A stretch of 64,000 nt of DNA from Bacteroidota bacterium (GCA_021831685.1 JAKBMG010000126.1:1-64000); one strand, 5' to 3'. Counted from the stretch's first letter, positions 1 through 10,535 are shown. Notes: generated by a model from the letters alone, not told the origin. Made by a program: numbers and translations.

Positions 1-1150
1 TTCCGATCTTTTTATCATCTTCAAGATCGATAAAATCGACTACAATTATTCCTCCAATATCTCTCAACCGTAACTGGCGGCAAATTTCACGGGAAGCCTC
101 CAGGTCTGTTTTTAATGAATTTAATTCTTGCTCTTTGCTTTTAGCGTAACGTCCGCTGTTTACATCAATAACAACCATTGCTTCGGTATGTTCGATAATT
201 AAATATCCGCCGCTTGGCAATTGAACTTTACGCCCCATTAAAGTTTTTATCTGCTCTTCTATTTTGAACGAATCAAAAATTGAATTGGTCGATTTGAAAG
301 GTTCTATTTTATCGGCAAGCTGGGGTTGAACTACTTCGACATAGCTTTTAATTTGTTTGTAAAGCTTTTTTGAATCAATAAAAACTTTAGAAATGTCAGA
401 AGTAAAAAGATCTCTAATTACGCTTGATGTCGTATTTAAATCTTGGTGAAGAAGTGCCGGAGGTTTTTCATTTTTAACTGCCGCTTCTATTCCCTGCCAG
501 GTTTTAACCAGATTATTTAAATCATCCTTCAAAGCTTCTTCGGTTTGAAATTTTGCGACAGTGCGAATTATCAATCCAAAATTTTGGGGCAAAATTTCAC
601 GAGCAATATGTCTAAGACGTTTTCTTTCTTTGAAGTCCGATATTTTCTTTGAAACTCCGATTTTATTATCAAAAGGGAGGAGTACACAAAATCGACCCGG
701 GAGTGAAACGGAGGAAGTAACCCTAACGCCCTTATTATTGACAGGTTCTTTTGTAATCTGGATAATGATATCTTCGCCTTTGTGGAGTTTTGGAACTCCG
801 TGACTATCTAAATTATCTTTGCTGTTTCTTCCGTGAGAATTGCTCTTATTGTTTGGGGATTCTTCATCGTCATCCTCATCAACGTCGGAATCATCGCCAA
901 GGATATCCTGAAATTGTTGAGTTCTTGCGCCAATATCCGAAAAATGAAGAAAGGCGTCGTGCTTCATGCCGATGTCTACAAATGCAGCTTTTATACCGGG
1001 TAAAACTCTTGCAACTTTACCAAGATAAATGTCCCCAACCATTCTACGATTTTCAGGATAGTCAACAAAAAAGTCGACTAGGTTTCCATCTTCCGTAATT
1101 GCTACCCGCGTTTGTGAGGTAGACGAATTGATTATAATTTCTTTTGTCAT
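1..1150 (-). CDS. rng: Ribonuclease E/G family endoribonuclease (3' part cut by window edge)
   Basis: Single-strand-specific endoribonuclease that processes rRNA precursors and mRNA. About 383 residues are visible from the ATG at 1148-1150; the stop lies outside the window. The N-terminal part is an S1-like RNA-binding fold (VGDIYLGKVARVLPGIKAAF) interrupted by a very acidic, Asn/Ser-rich insertion at about residues 70-100. The catalytic domain shows the two metal-binding aspartate motifs of the family, VVIDVNSGR and VVDFIDLED. The zinc-link cysteines expected further on are not in view. The gene lies downstream of pnp on the same strand but beyond the pnp terminator, so it probably has its own promoter. 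Family assignment is firm; RNase G and short RNase E cannot be told apart without the C-terminus. Confidence 0.9.
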   Translation of the reverse strand, partial: MTKEIIINSSTSQTRVAITEDGNLVDFFVDYPENRRMVGDIYLGKVARVLPGIKAAFVDIGMKHDAFLHFSDIGARTQQFQDILGDDSDVDEDDDEESPNNKSNSHGRNSKDNLDSHGVPKLHKGEDIIIQITKEPVNNKGVRVTSSVSLPGRFCVLLPFDNKIGVSKKISDFKERKRLRHIAREILPQNFGLIIRTVAKFQTEEALKDDLNNLVKTWQGIEAAVKNEKPPALLHQDLNTTSSVIRDLFTSDISKVFIDSKKLYKQIKSYVEVVQPQLADKIEPFKSTNSIFDSFKIEEQIKTLMGRKVQLPSGGYLIIEHTEAMVVIDVNSGRYAKSKEQELNSLKTDLEASREICRQLRLRDIGGIIVVDFIDLEDDKKIG

Positions 1151-1476
1151 ATAAAACAAACTCGTTTAATGAAATCCAATATTTCATATAAAAAATTCTA
1201 AAAGCGAACCGGTTCAACTTTTTAACAGCGCGCTTATTAGCATCGACAATTCGATACCAATCAAATTCGAATTGGCAAATAATCATTAGCCAAAAAACGA
1301 GCTGAAATTTATGTAACTCTTTATCTGTCACGATGAACCTTTATTAATTATTTTTTCAGAAGCAATTACTTGAAACACTCTTCAAAATAAGCTTCATATA
1401 GCTTGCCTTTACAGGCATCAAATACAAAAAATCTTTGGCGCAATCAGAAAGACCTGTTACGCTTGAACATAAAAGA
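1151..1476. other. Intergenic region between pnp and the RNase E/G gene
   Basis: About 360 bases separate the two genes, including the pnp terminator. It should hold the promoter of the RNase E/G gene, but I cannot point to a convincing box. A GTG-initiated minus-strand frame (1331 downwards) runs into the RNase gene out of frame and a 25-codon frame lies above it; neither resembles a known protein, so I call no gene here. Confidence 0.5.
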
Positions 1477-1506
1477 AAGTTTGCCGGATCAACATCCGGC
1501 AAACTT
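1477..1506 (-). terminator. Intrinsic terminator after pnp
   Basis: Perfect 13-bp inverted repeat AAGTTTGCCGGAT / ATCCGGCAAACTT with a 4-base loop, starting 5 bases beyond the pnp stop. On the minus strand it is followed by TCTTTTATG, a short T-rich tract. It closes the rimP-to-pnp operon. Confidence 0.85.
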
Positions 1507-1510
1507 AAAA

Positions 1511-3613
1511 CTAATTTCCGGCGTTACTTGAATTATTATCTTTTAATAATTCTTTTCTACTTAAAGAATACTTACCGTTTTCAACCTTTAACAATTTTAC
1601 GGTAACTTTGTCGCCTTCCTTATAATAGTCTGTTACTTTATTAACGCGCTTATTATCTATCTGCGAAATGTGAAGTAAACCTTCCTTGCCGGGAAGAATC
1701 TCCACAAACGCTCCGAAGTCCATAATTTTTGTTATAACTCCGTCATAAATTTCACCGACTTCTGGTGTGGCGGTAAGTTGCTTAATATAATCTTTACACT
1801 TAGTAGCACTTTCTTTATTTGGTGAAGCAATACTTACAGTGCCAAAATCATCAATATTAATATCAACGCCAAAAAGTCTTTGCATTCCTTGAATTGTTTT
1901 TCCACCCGGGCCAATGATAAGACCAATTTGGTCGGTTTCAACTTTCATGGTAATTAATCTTGGTGCAAAAGAAGACAGTTGTTCGCGTGGTTTGTCAATT
2001 GCAGAATTCATAATTCCAAGAATATGCAGGCGACCTTCTTTGGCTTGATGCAAAGCCTTTTCCATAATTTCAAATGAAATACCTTGAATTTTTATATCCA
2101 TCTGGAAAGCTGTAATTCCATTTGTAGTACCGGCCACTTTGAAATCCATGTCGCCAAGATGATCTTCGTTTCCAAGAATATCGGAAAGGATTGCAAATTT
2201 ATCTTCTTCTTTAACCAGCCCCATTGCAATGCCGGCAACAGGTTTTTGAAACGGAATTCCCGCATCCATTAGACTAAGTGAACCGGCGCAGACCGTAGCC
2301 ATTGACGAAGAACCGTTCGATTCCAAGATATCAGAAATTACTCTAACCGTATACGGGAAAACGTCTTCAGGTGGCATTAAAATTTTTAATGCGCGTTCGG
2401 CAAGATTGCCATGACCTATTTCGCGTCTTCCTACTCCGGTCATTCTGCCAACTTCACCTACGCTAAACGGAGGGAAATTGTAATGAAGCATAAACTTTTT
2501 GGTATACTCCTCAAAAAGTCCATCTATTATTTGTTCATCGTTTTTTGTTCCGAGTGTAACTGTCGTTAAGCTTTGTGTTTCGCCTCTGGTAAACAGTGCC
2601 GAACCATGCGTCCTAGGAAGAATCCCAAGTTCAATTGTTATTGGGCGAATTTGTGTTGTGTTTCTTCCGTCCAACCGGATTCCTTCTTCAAGAATTCTTT
2701 TTCTCATTAAATCTTTTTCAAGATCGTGAAGAATTTCACCGATAACTTTTCCTTGCTCAGGATATTTTTCTGCCAAATTCTCTTTTACGAAAGCAGCAAG
2801 TTCTTTATTTTTTGCGCTTCTTTCCTCTTTGGCAAGTTTCGAATGAACAATCTCTTTAAATTTGCCGTAAGCTAATTCCATAACATCTTTAACTAAAGCT
2901 TCGTCAACAACCGGAGCATTTACATCGCGTTTTTGTCTTCCGACTTCGGCTTTAAGTTCTAATTGTAAATTAACTAATTTCTTAATTTCCGTTTGAGCAA
3001 ATTTCAAAGCATCGAGTAAATCCTGTTCGCCAATTTCTTTTGATTCCCCTTCAACCATCATAATTGAATCTGAAGTACCGGCAACGACTAATTCTACATC
3101 GCTTTCTTTAATTTGTTTGATGGTTGGATTAACGATGAATTCTCCGTTAATTCTACCGACTCTAACTTCCGCACATGGCCCATCAAAAGGAATATCGGAA
3201 ATTGTTAAAGCTGCAGATGCTCCAACAGCGGCTAAAACATCAGCATCGTTTTCTCCATCATGGGAAAGGACAAAAGCAATAACTTGGGTTTCATTTTTAA
3301 ATTCATTGGGAAAAAGAGGGCGAATCGGGCGGTCAATCAGACGCGAGCTCAGAATTTCTTTTTCTGTCGGTCTTCCTTCACGTTTAATAAATCCGCCGGG
3401 AATTTTTCCGGCTGCCGAAGTTTTTTCTCTATATTCAACTTGAAGAGGGAAAAAATCCTGTTCTGCTTTTGCTTCTTCAGCCATTACAGCAGATACAAGA
3501 ACCATCGTGTCACCAAATCTAACCATAACGGCACCATTTGCTTGTTTTGCAAATCTTCCCGTTTCAATAGATAAAATTTTTCCGCCAATTTCTACTTCTT
3601 TTATAACTAACAT
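1511..3613 (-). CDS. pnp: Polyribonucleotide nucleotidyltransferase (PNPase)
   Basis: Phosphorolytic 3'-5' exoribonuclease that degrades mRNA, releasing nucleoside diphosphates. All domains are in the usual order over 700 residues: first RNase PH domain (about 10-140), helical linker, second catalytic RNase PH domain (about 315-545) with the GDMDFK metal/phosphate region near 487-492, KH domain with the IGPGGK loop at 567-572, and C-terminal S1 domain (about 620-688). Length matches the family. It is the last gene of the nusA operon and follows rpsO by 9 bases, the common rpsO-pnp pairing. A perfect hairpin terminator follows the stop. AAAGGT lies upstream of the ATG. Confidence 0.98.
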   Translation of the reverse strand: MLVIKEVEIGGKILSIETGRFAKQANGAVMVRFGDTMVLVSAVMAEEAKAEQDFFPLQVEYREKTSAAGKIPGGFIKREGRPTEKEILSSRLIDRPIRPLFPNEFKNETQVIAFVLSHDGENDADVLAAVGASAALTISDIPFDGPCAEVRVGRINGEFIVNPTIKQIKESDVELVVAGTSDSIMMVEGESKEIGEQDLLDALKFAQTEIKKLVNLQLELKAEVGRQKRDVNAPVVDEALVKDVMELAYGKFKEIVHSKLAKEERSAKNKELAAFVKENLAEKYPEQGKVIGEILHDLEKDLMRKRILEEGIRLDGRNTTQIRPITIELGILPRTHGSALFTRGETQSLTTVTLGTKNDEQIIDGLFEEYTKKFMLHYNFPPFSVGEVGRMTGVGRREIGHGNLAERALKILMPPEDVFPYTVRVISDILESNGSSSMATVCAGSLSLMDAGIPFQKPVAGIAMGLVKEEDKFAILSDILGNEDHLGDMDFKVAGTTNGITAFQMDIKIQGISFEIMEKALHQAKEGRLHILGIMNSAIDKPREQLSSFAPRLITMKVETDQIGLIIGPGGKTIQGMQRLFGVDINIDDFGTVSIASPNKESATKCKDYIKQLTATPEVGEIYDGVITKIMDFGAFVEILPGKEGLLHISQIDNKRVNKVTDYYKEGDKVTVKLLKVENGKYSLSRKELLKDNNSSNAGN

Positions 3614-3622
3614 TTAAAACCT

Positions 3623-3886
3623 TTACTTTCTAATATTCAATTCTTTAATTATTGTTCTATATCTTTCTATTTCTTTACCGGCTAAATAATCTAAAAGTCT
3701 TCTTCTTTTTCCAACCATCATCATTAAACCACGTCTGGAATGATGATCTTTTTTATGAACATTAAAGTGGTCGGTAAGTTCATTTATCCTTTTTGTTAAA
3801 AGCGCAATTTGAACTTCCGGTTTGCCGGAGTCCTTTTCATCTTTGCCAAACTGCTTAACTATAGCAAGTTTTTCTTCTTTGGTCAT
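3623..3886 (-). CDS. rpsO: 30S ribosomal protein S15
   Basis: Primary 16S rRNA-binding protein of the small subunit platform, here 87 residues, close to the usual 88-89. The conserved core [16 protein letters not shown] and the HHSRRGL...KRRRLLDYL segment that contacts 16S rRNA are intact. The ATG is preceded by AAGGAT. It lies between ribF and pnp in the operon, 9 bases ahead of pnp. In other bacteria S15 represses its own mRNA; I did not identify such a structure here. Confidence 0.98.
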   Translation of the reverse strand: MTKEEKLAIVKQFGKDEKDSGKPEVQIALLTKRINELTDHFNVHKKDHHSRRGLMMMVGKRRRLLDYLAGKEIERYRTIIKELNIRK

Positions 3887-3937
3887 TTTATTTATCCTTA
3901 TTATTTTGATACAATATAATCCCAGAAATTACCGGGA

Positions 3938-4876
3938 TTAATTAACTAATTTACTTAATATTTTTCTTCCTTCTTCAGTATCCATTTTCATCTGCTTAAT
4001 AAGTTCGTCTGCAGATGAAAATTTTTCTTCGCCGCGAATTCTAGCAACAACATTAACGGTAACATATTTGCCATAGATTTCTTCATCAAAATCCAAGATA
4101 TAAACTTCGGTAGTAATTGTTCCTTCGTTATAAAAAGTAGGGCGTTTGCCGATACTCATTATGCCGAAATATTTTTTACTGTCAAGAATAAATTCAACGG
4201 CATAAATTCCAAGAGCGGGCAGCAGTTTGTTTCTATCGTCAAGGTCGATGTTGGCAGTTGGAAACCCAAGCAATCTACCTCTTTGATCGCCTTTAACAAC
4301 CGTACCGCTAAAGGAGTAAAACCTATTTAAGAACGAGTTGGCAAGCTTTATATCGCCGCTTACCAGAGCATTTCTAATTTTTGTACTACTTACCACAATT
4401 CCGTTTTGAGAAACAGCATCTACAGTAGAGACTTGAAAACCAAATTCTTTACCCATTTCTTTAAGCGTCAGCTCGTCACCGCCTCTTCCTTTTCCAAAAT
4501 GGTGGTCATGCCCGATCACAACTTTTTTTACCCCAATAGAGTCCACAACATATTGTCTAACAAACTCTTCCGAGCTAATCTGCGAAAATTCTTGAGTAAA
4601 TTTAACAACTAACAAATTTTGAATACCTAGACTTTTTACTACTTCAATCTTCTCTTGTAGGGTACTAAGCAATTTTATTTTATCGATATTTGGAACAACC
4701 GTTCTCGGATGCGGATCAAAAGTGATCAACAAACTTCGTGAATTTAAATGAGCTGCTTCATCAACAACTTTTTCAATTATTTTCTGATGACCGGGGTGAA
4801 TCCCGTCAAAAGTACCTAAGGTTAGTACCGTGTTTTGATCTCTGTTTACTTCCGATAGGTTGTAAAATATTTCCAT
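3938..4876 (-). CDS. ribF: Bifunctional riboflavin kinase / FAD synthetase
   Basis: Makes FMN from riboflavin and ATP and then FAD from FMN and ATP. The N-terminal nucleotidyltransferase half has the family motif LTLGTFDGIHPGHQKII (about 18-35) and GHDHHFGKGRGG. The C-terminal riboflavin kinase half has KGDQRGRLLGFPTANI (about 195-211) and the TEVYILDF strand. Length of 312 matches the bifunctional prokaryotic enzyme. It sits between truB and rpsO; 144 bases separate it from truB, and that gap has no visible terminator, so co-transcription with the nusA operon is likely. Confidence 0.97.
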   Translation of the reverse strand: MEIFYNLSEVNRDQNTVLTLGTFDGIHPGHQKIIEKVVDEAAHLNSRSLLITFDPHPRTVVPNIDKIKLLSTLQEKIEVVKSLGIQNLLVVKFTQEFSQISSEEFVRQYVVDSIGVKKVVIGHDHHFGKGRGGDELTLKEMGKEFGFQVSTVDAVSQNGIVVSSTKIRNALVSGDIKLANSFLNRFYSFSGTVVKGDQRGRLLGFPTANIDLDDRNKLLPALGIYAVEFILDSKKYFGIMSIGKRPTFYNEGTITTEVYILDFDEEIYGKYVTVNVVARIRGEEKFSSADELIKQMKMDTEEGRKILSKLVN

Positions 4877-5020
4877 TTCAACGTTTGTCTAAACAATAAT
4901 TTGTAAAAATAAGTTTTTTCATGCTAAAAAGGAAATAAAGAAATCACTTCAAAGCGCTTAAATAAGTTCAAGCTCAAGTTTAAGAAAAAAGCAAAGTTTT
5001 ACCTACCAATATTATAGAAA

Positions 5021-5722
5021 TTATATTTGCACGGATACTTTTTCTACAAAATCATCTACAGAAACTGCATTATCGACTGAAAAAGAGCCGATATTTGTTC
5101 TGCGCAAAGAACTTAGCAAACCTCCGCAGCCTAATCTTTCTCCAAAGTCATGGGCTATAACCCGGATGTAAGTTCCTTTAGTGCAGGTTATTTCGAAATA
5201 AATCTCCGGAAGAGAAATTCTGGAAATACTAAATTTTGAGATTGTGATCTCTCTTGCTTCGCGGTAAACAGTTTTTCCTTGCCTTGCCAAATGATAAAGT
5301 GATTTACCTTTATATTTTATTGCCGAAAACATTGGAGGAATTTGTCTAATAGTTCCGGTAAATTCGTTTCTTATTTCTAAGATTTGTTCTTCCGTAATTC
5401 CGTCAAGTAATCTTTCTTCCGTAATTTCCGTTTCAAGGTCCATTGATGGTGAAGTTTTACCGAGTAAAATTGTTCCCGTATAAGTTTTTTCAAGATCTTG
5501 AAATTTTGTAATCTCTTTGGTTTTCTTTCCGGTACACACAATTAGTAAACCGGAAGCATTCGGGTCTAAAGTACCGGCATGCCCGACTTTCTTTGCTCCG
5601 GTAGCATTACGAATTTTGTAAACCACTTTAAAGGACGACCAACCAATCGGCTTATCGACAAGTATAATTTCTCCGCCGTTAAAGTCGCAATTAGAAAAAT
5701 CAGTCGTTTCCCTTGTTATCAT
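5021..5722 (-). CDS. truB: tRNA pseudouridine(55) synthase
   Basis: Isomerises uridine 55 in the T-loop of tRNAs. The catalytic aspartate is in GHAGTLDPNASG (Asp near residue 53), preceded by the family start DKPIGWSSFKVV. The RIPPMFSAIKYKGKSLYHLAR-type motif is present in close form. At 233 residues it is a short-form TruB with little or no C-terminal PUA domain. Its ATG overlaps the end of rbfA by 23 bases, which implies translational coupling. Confidence 0.97.
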   Translation of the reverse strand: MITRETTDFSNCDFNGGEIILVDKPIGWSSFKVVYKIRNATGAKKVGHAGTLDPNASGLLIVCTGKKTKEITKFQDLEKTYTGTILLGKTSPSMDLETEITEERLLDGITEEQILEIRNEFTGTIRQIPPMFSAIKYKGKSLYHLARQGKTVYREAREITISKFSISRISLPEIYFEITCTKGTYIRVIAHDFGERLGCGGLLSSLRRTNIGSFSVDNAVSVDDFVEKVSVQI

Positions 5723-6056
5723 TCTCGTGAATTTGTTTTAATAAACCTTCTATTTTCTCAACATAATCCAAAGTATCGTCGATAAAGAATTTTAATTCAG
5801 GTACGAACTTTATTTTTATTCTTGAAGCAAGCTCGGATCGGATAAAACCGGTTGAGGCTTTTACTTTTTCAAGCACAGCTTCTCGTTTTTCCTTTTCAAA
5901 TACCGAAAGATAAATTTTGGCAAGCTTAAGATCGGGCGTAACTTTTACTGTAGTAATTGTAACAAATCCAAATGCGGGATTGTTCAATTTATACAAGAAG
6001 ATTAAACTGATTTCTTCCTTTATCAAATTTTCAATTTTATCTATTCTGTGTTGCAT
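5700..6056 (-). CDS. rbfA: 30S ribosome-binding factor RbfA
   Basis: Cold-shock and 30S maturation factor that binds near helix 1 of 16S rRNA. The 118-residue single KH-like fold shows family features: an N-terminal RIDKIENLIKEEISLIF helix, the VTITTVKVTPDLKLAKIYLSV strand region and a PELKFFIDDTLD motif near the end. A very strong ribosome binding site, AGGAGG, stands 9 bases before the ATG. It overlaps truB at its 3' end and follows infB by 72 bases. That gap includes the hairpin at 6101-6133, so rbfA may be partly uncoupled from infB. Confidence 0.95.
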   Translation of the reverse strand: MQHRIDKIENLIKEEISLIFLYKLNNPAFGFVTITTVKVTPDLKLAKIYLSVFEKEKREAVLEKVKASTGFIRSELASRIKIKFVPELKFFIDDTLDYVEKIEGLLKQIHENDNKGND

Positions 6057-6100
6057 AAAATCAACCTCCTAAGCAGCATATATTTTATCGTGACCTTTTC

Positions 6101-6133
6101 AAAAAACATAGATCAGTTTTCCTGATCTCTATG
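6101..6133 (-). terminator. Hairpin and T-run immediately after infB
   Basis: On the minus strand CATAGAGATCAG pairs with CTGATCTATG across a small A-rich loop and is followed by six T residues. The stem overlaps the infB TAG stop. It looks like an intrinsic terminator inside the nusA-pnp operon; it may lower expression of rbfA and later genes or stabilise a processed 3' end. Confidence 0.7.
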
Positions 6134-8789
6134 CAAGCTTTTTCTTAGTTTCAACTATTTTAAAGGATTCTATAATATCGCCGGGTCTTATATCGTTAAA
6201 ATTTGCAATATTCAATCCGCATTCATATCCGGCATCGACTTCCCTTACGTCATCTTTAAATCTTTTTAAGGAAGCGATTTCACCTTCGTGAAAAACAATT
6301 CCGTCGCGTATTAGTCTTACTTTGCTGTTTCTCGTGATCTTGCCTTCCTGAACATAGCATCCTGCAACCGTTCCAAATTTCGGAACTTTAAATGTATCTC
6401 TTATTTCCAAAGTCGCCGTAATTTCTTCCGAAAGAACCGGAGAAAGCAATCCCTCTAAAGCGGATTTTACCTCGTTTATCGCATCGTAAATTATGCTGTA
6501 CAAACGAATGTCCACATTTTGCGTCTCGGCAAGTTTACGAGCATTTAGATTTGGCCTTACGTGAAATCCTATAATTATCGCATTAGAAGCTGATGCTAAT
6601 AAAACATCGCTTTCGGAAATTCCGCCGACGCCTTTATGAATAACTTTAACTATAACCTCATCGGTAGATAATTTCATAAGCGAATCGGAAAGTGCTTCTA
6701 CCGACCCGTCAACGTCACCCTTCACAATTAATGCAAGCTCTTTTACTCCGCCAATGCTTATATTCTTTGCAATCTCATCAAGCGTAATATGATGAACTTG
6801 CTTTTGATCTTGTTCACGTTTTAATTGTTGACGCTTTAACCCAATTTCGCGTGCCATCTTGTCTGATTCAACAACCACGAATGTATCGCCGGCCTGGGGA
6901 GCTCCTTCAAAACCGAGGACTAATACAGGTGTTGACGGCGGAGCATCTACAATTTTATTTCCGCGCTCGTCAAACATTGCACGGACTTTACCCTGGTAAA
7001 TTCCCGCCACAAAAGGATCGCCAATTCGAAGCGTACCTTTTTGAACCAAAATGGTTCCTGTAATTCCTCTTCCTTTATCTAATTGTGATTCCACAACTAC
7101 ACCTCGAGCTAACCTATCCGAATTAGCTTTAAGGTCTAAAACTTCCGCTTCAAGAAGAATTTTTTCAAGAAGAAGGTCAACATTCAATCCGCTTTTTGCA
7201 GAAAGCTCAACGCACTGATATTTGCCGCCCCAATCTTCAACCAGAATATTTCTTTCAGCTAATTGCTGTTTTATCCTTTCAGGATTAGCGCCTGGCTTAT
7301 CAATTTTATTTATTGCAATAACAATCGGAACATTTGCCGCCTGGGCGTGGTTAATGGCTTCTATCGTTTGAGGCATTACTGCGTCGTCTGCAGCAACCAC
7401 AAGAACCACAATATCGGTCAACTGCGCGCCGCGTGCTCTCATTGCCGTAAACGCCTCATGTCCGGGTGTGTCAAGGAAAGAAATATATTTATTATCGCCA
7501 ACATTAACTTTATAAGCGCCGATATGTTGTGTAATTCCGCCTGATTCTCCGGCAACTACGTTTGAGTTCCGGATATAATCAAGCAAAGATGTTTTGCCGT
7601 GATCAACATGTCCCATTATTGTGACAACCGGAGAACGATGTAACAATTTAGATTGATCGTCCGGTGTATCATCAAGCGCTTCCGAGGTATATTCTTTTTG
7701 AAATTCAACTTCAAAATCGAATTCATCTGCGACAAGTGTAATTGTTTCAACATCAAGCCTTTGATTTATGGAAACCATCAATCCAAGTTCAATACATTTA
7801 GAAATAACTTCACCAACCGGAACTTGCATCAAATTGGCAAGCTCGTTTACAGCGATAAACTCCGTAACACTTATTTTATTGCCTTCAAGAGACTTTTCTT
7901 CAAGCCGGCGTTCCTCTTCAGCTTCTCTCTCTCTTCTTTTCTTTTTACGGGAGCTTGCTCTATCGGATGCGATTGAATCATCCATACTTAAAAGAGTTTT
8001 TCTTATGGCTTCTTTGACTTCTCTCTGATCAATTTCAAATCGCTTGACTCTTTTTTTCTTTTTAACTATCGGAATTTCATCTACCGGAGCTTCGTTGGGT
8101 TTCTTTTTGGCCTTTGGTTTCTTTTTCTTTTTAATTGTTTCTGAAGAGGTTTTTGCAGTTTGCTTTTCTTCCGAAGTTTCTTTGGCAGCTTCTTTTTTCT
8201 CAACCCTAGGGGTACTTTCACCAAGATCAATTCTACCTACTACCTTTAAGCCTTTTTTCTTTGCAGCTTCAATATCTTTTGGAGAAATAAATTTAACTGC
8301 TTCTTCTTTATGCTCAACTTCGGCAACCACCGGTGCAGCTTTTGCTTCTTCCGGTAAAGGTACTTCTTGAACTGGTGTCTCCACAGGTGTCAGAACGATA
8401 GGTTCCTGCTTTGATTCTTCCACCGGGGCTTCTGTTACTTCAATTTCTTCAACCGCAGCATGAATTATAACTTCTGGTTCGGGAACTGGAGAAGGGACAG
8501 CTTCCATTTCCTCAACTTTTACCTGTGGTTTTTCCTTCACCTCTTCGCTGGATTTTTCAACTCTTTTCTTATTAAATTCCGCTACTTTTTTCTTATGTTT
8601 TTCTGCTTTCTCAATATCTTTCTTAAAATGGTCATTTATCTCCTTGACCATCTCATCCGTAACCAGAGAGTTCGGACCTTTAACCTCAAATCCTTTTTTG
8701 ATCAGGAATTCTACGAGATTTTCCGTGGATAGATTTATCTCAGAAGCTAATTTTACAACTCTGAGCTTTTTAGATTGGATTTCGGACAT
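6129..8789 (-). CDS. infB: Translation initiation factor IF-2
   Basis: GTPase that places initiator tRNA on the 30S subunit and promotes subunit joining. The 886-residue protein has an N-terminal IF2 helical module (about 1-55), a long Pro/Glu/Lys-rich low-complexity linker (about 60-300), a second IF2_N module (about 305-360), then the G domain: G1 GHVDHGKT at 393-400, [20 protein letters not shown] and SAKSG. EF-Tu-like domains II and III and the tRNA-binding C-domain follow. Length is typical given the expanded linker. It follows nusA by 23 bases and is preceded by AAGGT. A hairpin directly follows the stop. Confidence 0.98.
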   Translation of the reverse strand: MSEIQSKKLRVVKLASEINLSTENLVEFLIKKGFEVKGPNSLVTDEMVKEINDHFKKDIEKAEKHKKKVAEFNKKRVEKSSEEVKEKPQVKVEEMEAVPSPVPEPEVIIHAAVEEIEVTEAPVEESKQEPIVLTPVETPVQEVPLPEEAKAAPVVAEVEHKEEAVKFISPKDIEAAKKKGLKVVGRIDLGESTPRVEKKEAAKETSEEKQTAKTSSETIKKKKKPKAKKKPNEAPVDEIPIVKKKKRVKRFEIDQREVKEAIRKTLLSMDDSIASDRASSRKKKRREREAEEERRLEEKSLEGNKISVTEFIAVNELANLMQVPVGEVISKCIELGLMVSINQRLDVETITLVADEFDFEVEFQKEYTSEALDDTPDDQSKLLHRSPVVTIMGHVDHGKTSLLDYIRNSNVVAGESGGITQHIGAYKVNVGDNKYISFLDTPGHEAFTAMRARGAQLTDIVVLVVAADDAVMPQTIEAINHAQAANVPIVIAINKIDKPGANPERIKQQLAERNILVEDWGGKYQCVELSAKSGLNVDLLLEKILLEAEVLDLKANSDRLARGVVVESQLDKGRGITGTILVQKGTLRIGDPFVAGIYQGKVRAMFDERGNKIVDAPPSTPVLVLGFEGAPQAGDTFVVVESDKMAREIGLKRQQLKREQDQKQVHHITLDEIAKNISIGGVKELALIVKGDVDGSVEALSDSLMKLSTDEVIVKVIHKGVGGISESDVLLASASNAIIIGFHVRPNLNARKLAETQNVDIRLYSIIYDAINEVKSALEGLLSPVLSEEITATLEIRDTFKVPKFGTVAGCYVQEGKITRNSKVRLIRDGIVFHEGEIASLKRFKDDVREVDAGYECGLNIANFNDIRPGDIIESFKIVETKKKLA

Positions 8790-8812
8790 AGATTACATAC
8801 CTTAATTTATAG

Positions 8813-10060
8813 CTACTCTTCATCTTCAAACTGTGACTTAATCAGTTCGAGAATTTCTTCTACTTTCTTTTCGTCAAGTCCTTCAATTTCTTTTAATTTT
8901 TCAGAACCTGCTTTAAGAACTTCCAATGCCGTATCATAGCGGTGATTTATAAGCAATTCGTAAATATCTGCGCCAAGTTCTTCTTTGATATCGATTAGTT
9001 CTATATCTTCGTCATATTCTTCGAACGGTTTTTCTTCTCTTAAGATTTCGATTTCATAACCGGTCACTTTTATGGCAAGCCTAATGTTTACGCCGTTTCT
9101 TCCAACCAGCAAGGAAACCTGGTCGCTATCTGCAGTAACGATAGCCTTTTTATTATGGTTATCTAACTCAATTTTTTTAAGTTTAGCAGGTGCGAGGGCA
9201 CGCTGTATAAAAACTTGCGGGTCGTCGGAATAATTTATCACGTCAATATTTTCATTGCTCAATTCTCTGACTATGGCATGAATACGAACGCCTTTCATTC
9301 CAACGCAGGCGCCAACGGCATCAATCCTATTATCCTGTGATTCCACGGCAACTTTAGCACGTTCGCCGGGTTCCCGTGCAATAGCCTTAATCTCGATAAT
9401 TCCGTCATAAATTTCGGGAATTTCTATTTCGAAAAGTCTTCTTAAGAAAGTATTATCTGCCCGGGAGATAATTATTTGAGGTCCGCTATTGGCTTTTTTG
9501 ACTTCTTTAACAATAGCCCTAATAGTTTCACCTTTTTTATAATGCTCGTGAGGAATTTGTTCTTGGCGTGGAAGTAATAATTCGTTTTTATTATGATTGA
9601 CAAGAATATCATTTTTCCGAATCTGATATATGTCGCCCACTACTATTTCACCAAGAAGCTCTTTATATTCGTTGAAGATAACATCTTTTTCTATTTCGCG
9701 TATTCTTTGGTTTAAACCCTGTTTGGCTAATATTATTAGTCTTCTTCCAAATGATTCGAGGTTAAGTTTTTCCACATAATCATCGCCGACTTCAAGCTCA
9801 TCGTCATTACCGCGTTTATTAACTTCCTCAATATTTATCTGAATATTTGGGTCTTCGACTTTTTCAACTATTAAGCGCTCTAAGAATATTTCAATGTCGC
9901 CTCTATCCATATTTACAACGACGTCGTACTTAGACTCTTCGCCGTATTTTTTTCTAACCAGCATACCAAAAATTTCTTCGATTATACCTGCTAGAACATC
10001 TTTATCAACGCCCTTTTCTCTTACCATTTGGGCAAAAGATTCAACGATATCTGGGTTCAT
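8813..10060 (-). CDS. nusA: Transcription termination/antitermination factor NusA
   Basis: Binds RNA polymerase and modulates pausing, termination and antitermination. The 415 residues contain the N-terminal polymerase-binding domain (about 1-125), an S1 domain (about 135-200), and two KH domains (about 205-345) with GMKGVRIHAIVREL and LVGRNGVNIRLA. A single C-terminal helix-hairpin-helix-like segment follows (GLDEKKVEEILELIK); the paired acidic repeats of E. coli NusA are absent, as in many non-proteobacteria. The ATG is preceded by GGAGG, which overlaps the rimP stop region, so the two are tightly coupled. Confidence 0.97.
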   Translation of the reverse strand: MNPDIVESFAQMVREKGVDKDVLAGIIEEIFGMLVRKKYGEESKYDVVVNMDRGDIEIFLERLIVEKVEDPNIQINIEEVNKRGNDDELEVGDDYVEKLNLESFGRRLIILAKQGLNQRIREIEKDVIFNEYKELLGEIVVGDIYQIRKNDILVNHNKNELLLPRQEQIPHEHYKKGETIRAIVKEVKKANSGPQIIISRADNTFLRRLFEIEIPEIYDGIIEIKAIAREPGERAKVAVESQDNRIDAVGACVGMKGVRIHAIVRELSNENIDVINYSDDPQVFIQRALAPAKLKKIELDNHNKKAIVTADSDQVSLLVGRNGVNIRLAIKVTGYEIEILREEKPFEEYDEDIELIDIKEELGADIYELLINHRYDTALEVLKAGSEKLKEIEGLDEKKVEEILELIKSQFEDEE

Positions 10061-10076
10061 TTCTTAAATTCCTCCG

Positions 10077-10535
10077 TTAAGAAAAACTTACTAATACTTT
10101 AGCTTTTGTTATGTTATTAAAATTAATTATTGTTTCGTTTTTTTGATCTGATTGAAAAATTAGGTTTTCGCCTTCAATACGTATTAATTTCCCTACTAAT
10201 TTTTTGGTTTCATCGTTTGGCTTGTAGGAAATTTCAAATTTTCTGTTGATATGCTTCGGATATTGCTTTAAGAATTTTAAAGGTCTATCAACACCGGGCG
10301 AAGAAACTTCAAGACGGTAGGAAGAATCAATTAAGCCAAGGCTTTCGATTTGTTCTTCAATTTCCCGGCTGACTTTAGCACAATCGTCGGCGGAAACGTT
10401 TTTCTCACCGTCAATAAAGATTTCGATTATCCGGTTATTGGGATTGCCCCGAAAAATAATATCGACTAAGAAAAATCCATTGTCCTCCGATTTACCGGCA
10501 GCAATTTTTCTAATATTTTCATCAAATAAATTCAT
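10077..10535 (-). CDS. rimP: Ribosome maturation factor RimP
   Basis: Assists 30S assembly, first gene of the nusA operon. The protein shows the family segments GFFLVDIIFRG, ADDCAKVSREIEEQIE and YRLEVSSPGVDRPLK. I place the start at the ATG at 10533-10535 (152 residues). The frame is open upstream to 10577, but that extension would read straight through a perfect hairpin followed by a T-run at 10548-10563 and adds sequence not found in the family. The hairpin is only 12 bases before this ATG, so the operon may be controlled by attenuation or initiation near it. Confidence 0.93.
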   Translation of the reverse strand: MNLFDENIRKIAAGKSEDNGFFLVDIIFRGNPNNRIIEIFIDGEKNVSADDCAKVSREIEEQIESLGLIDSSYRLEVSSPGVDRPLKFLKQYPKHINRKFEISYKPNDETKKLVGKLIRIEGENLIFQSDQKNETIINFNNITKAKVLVSFS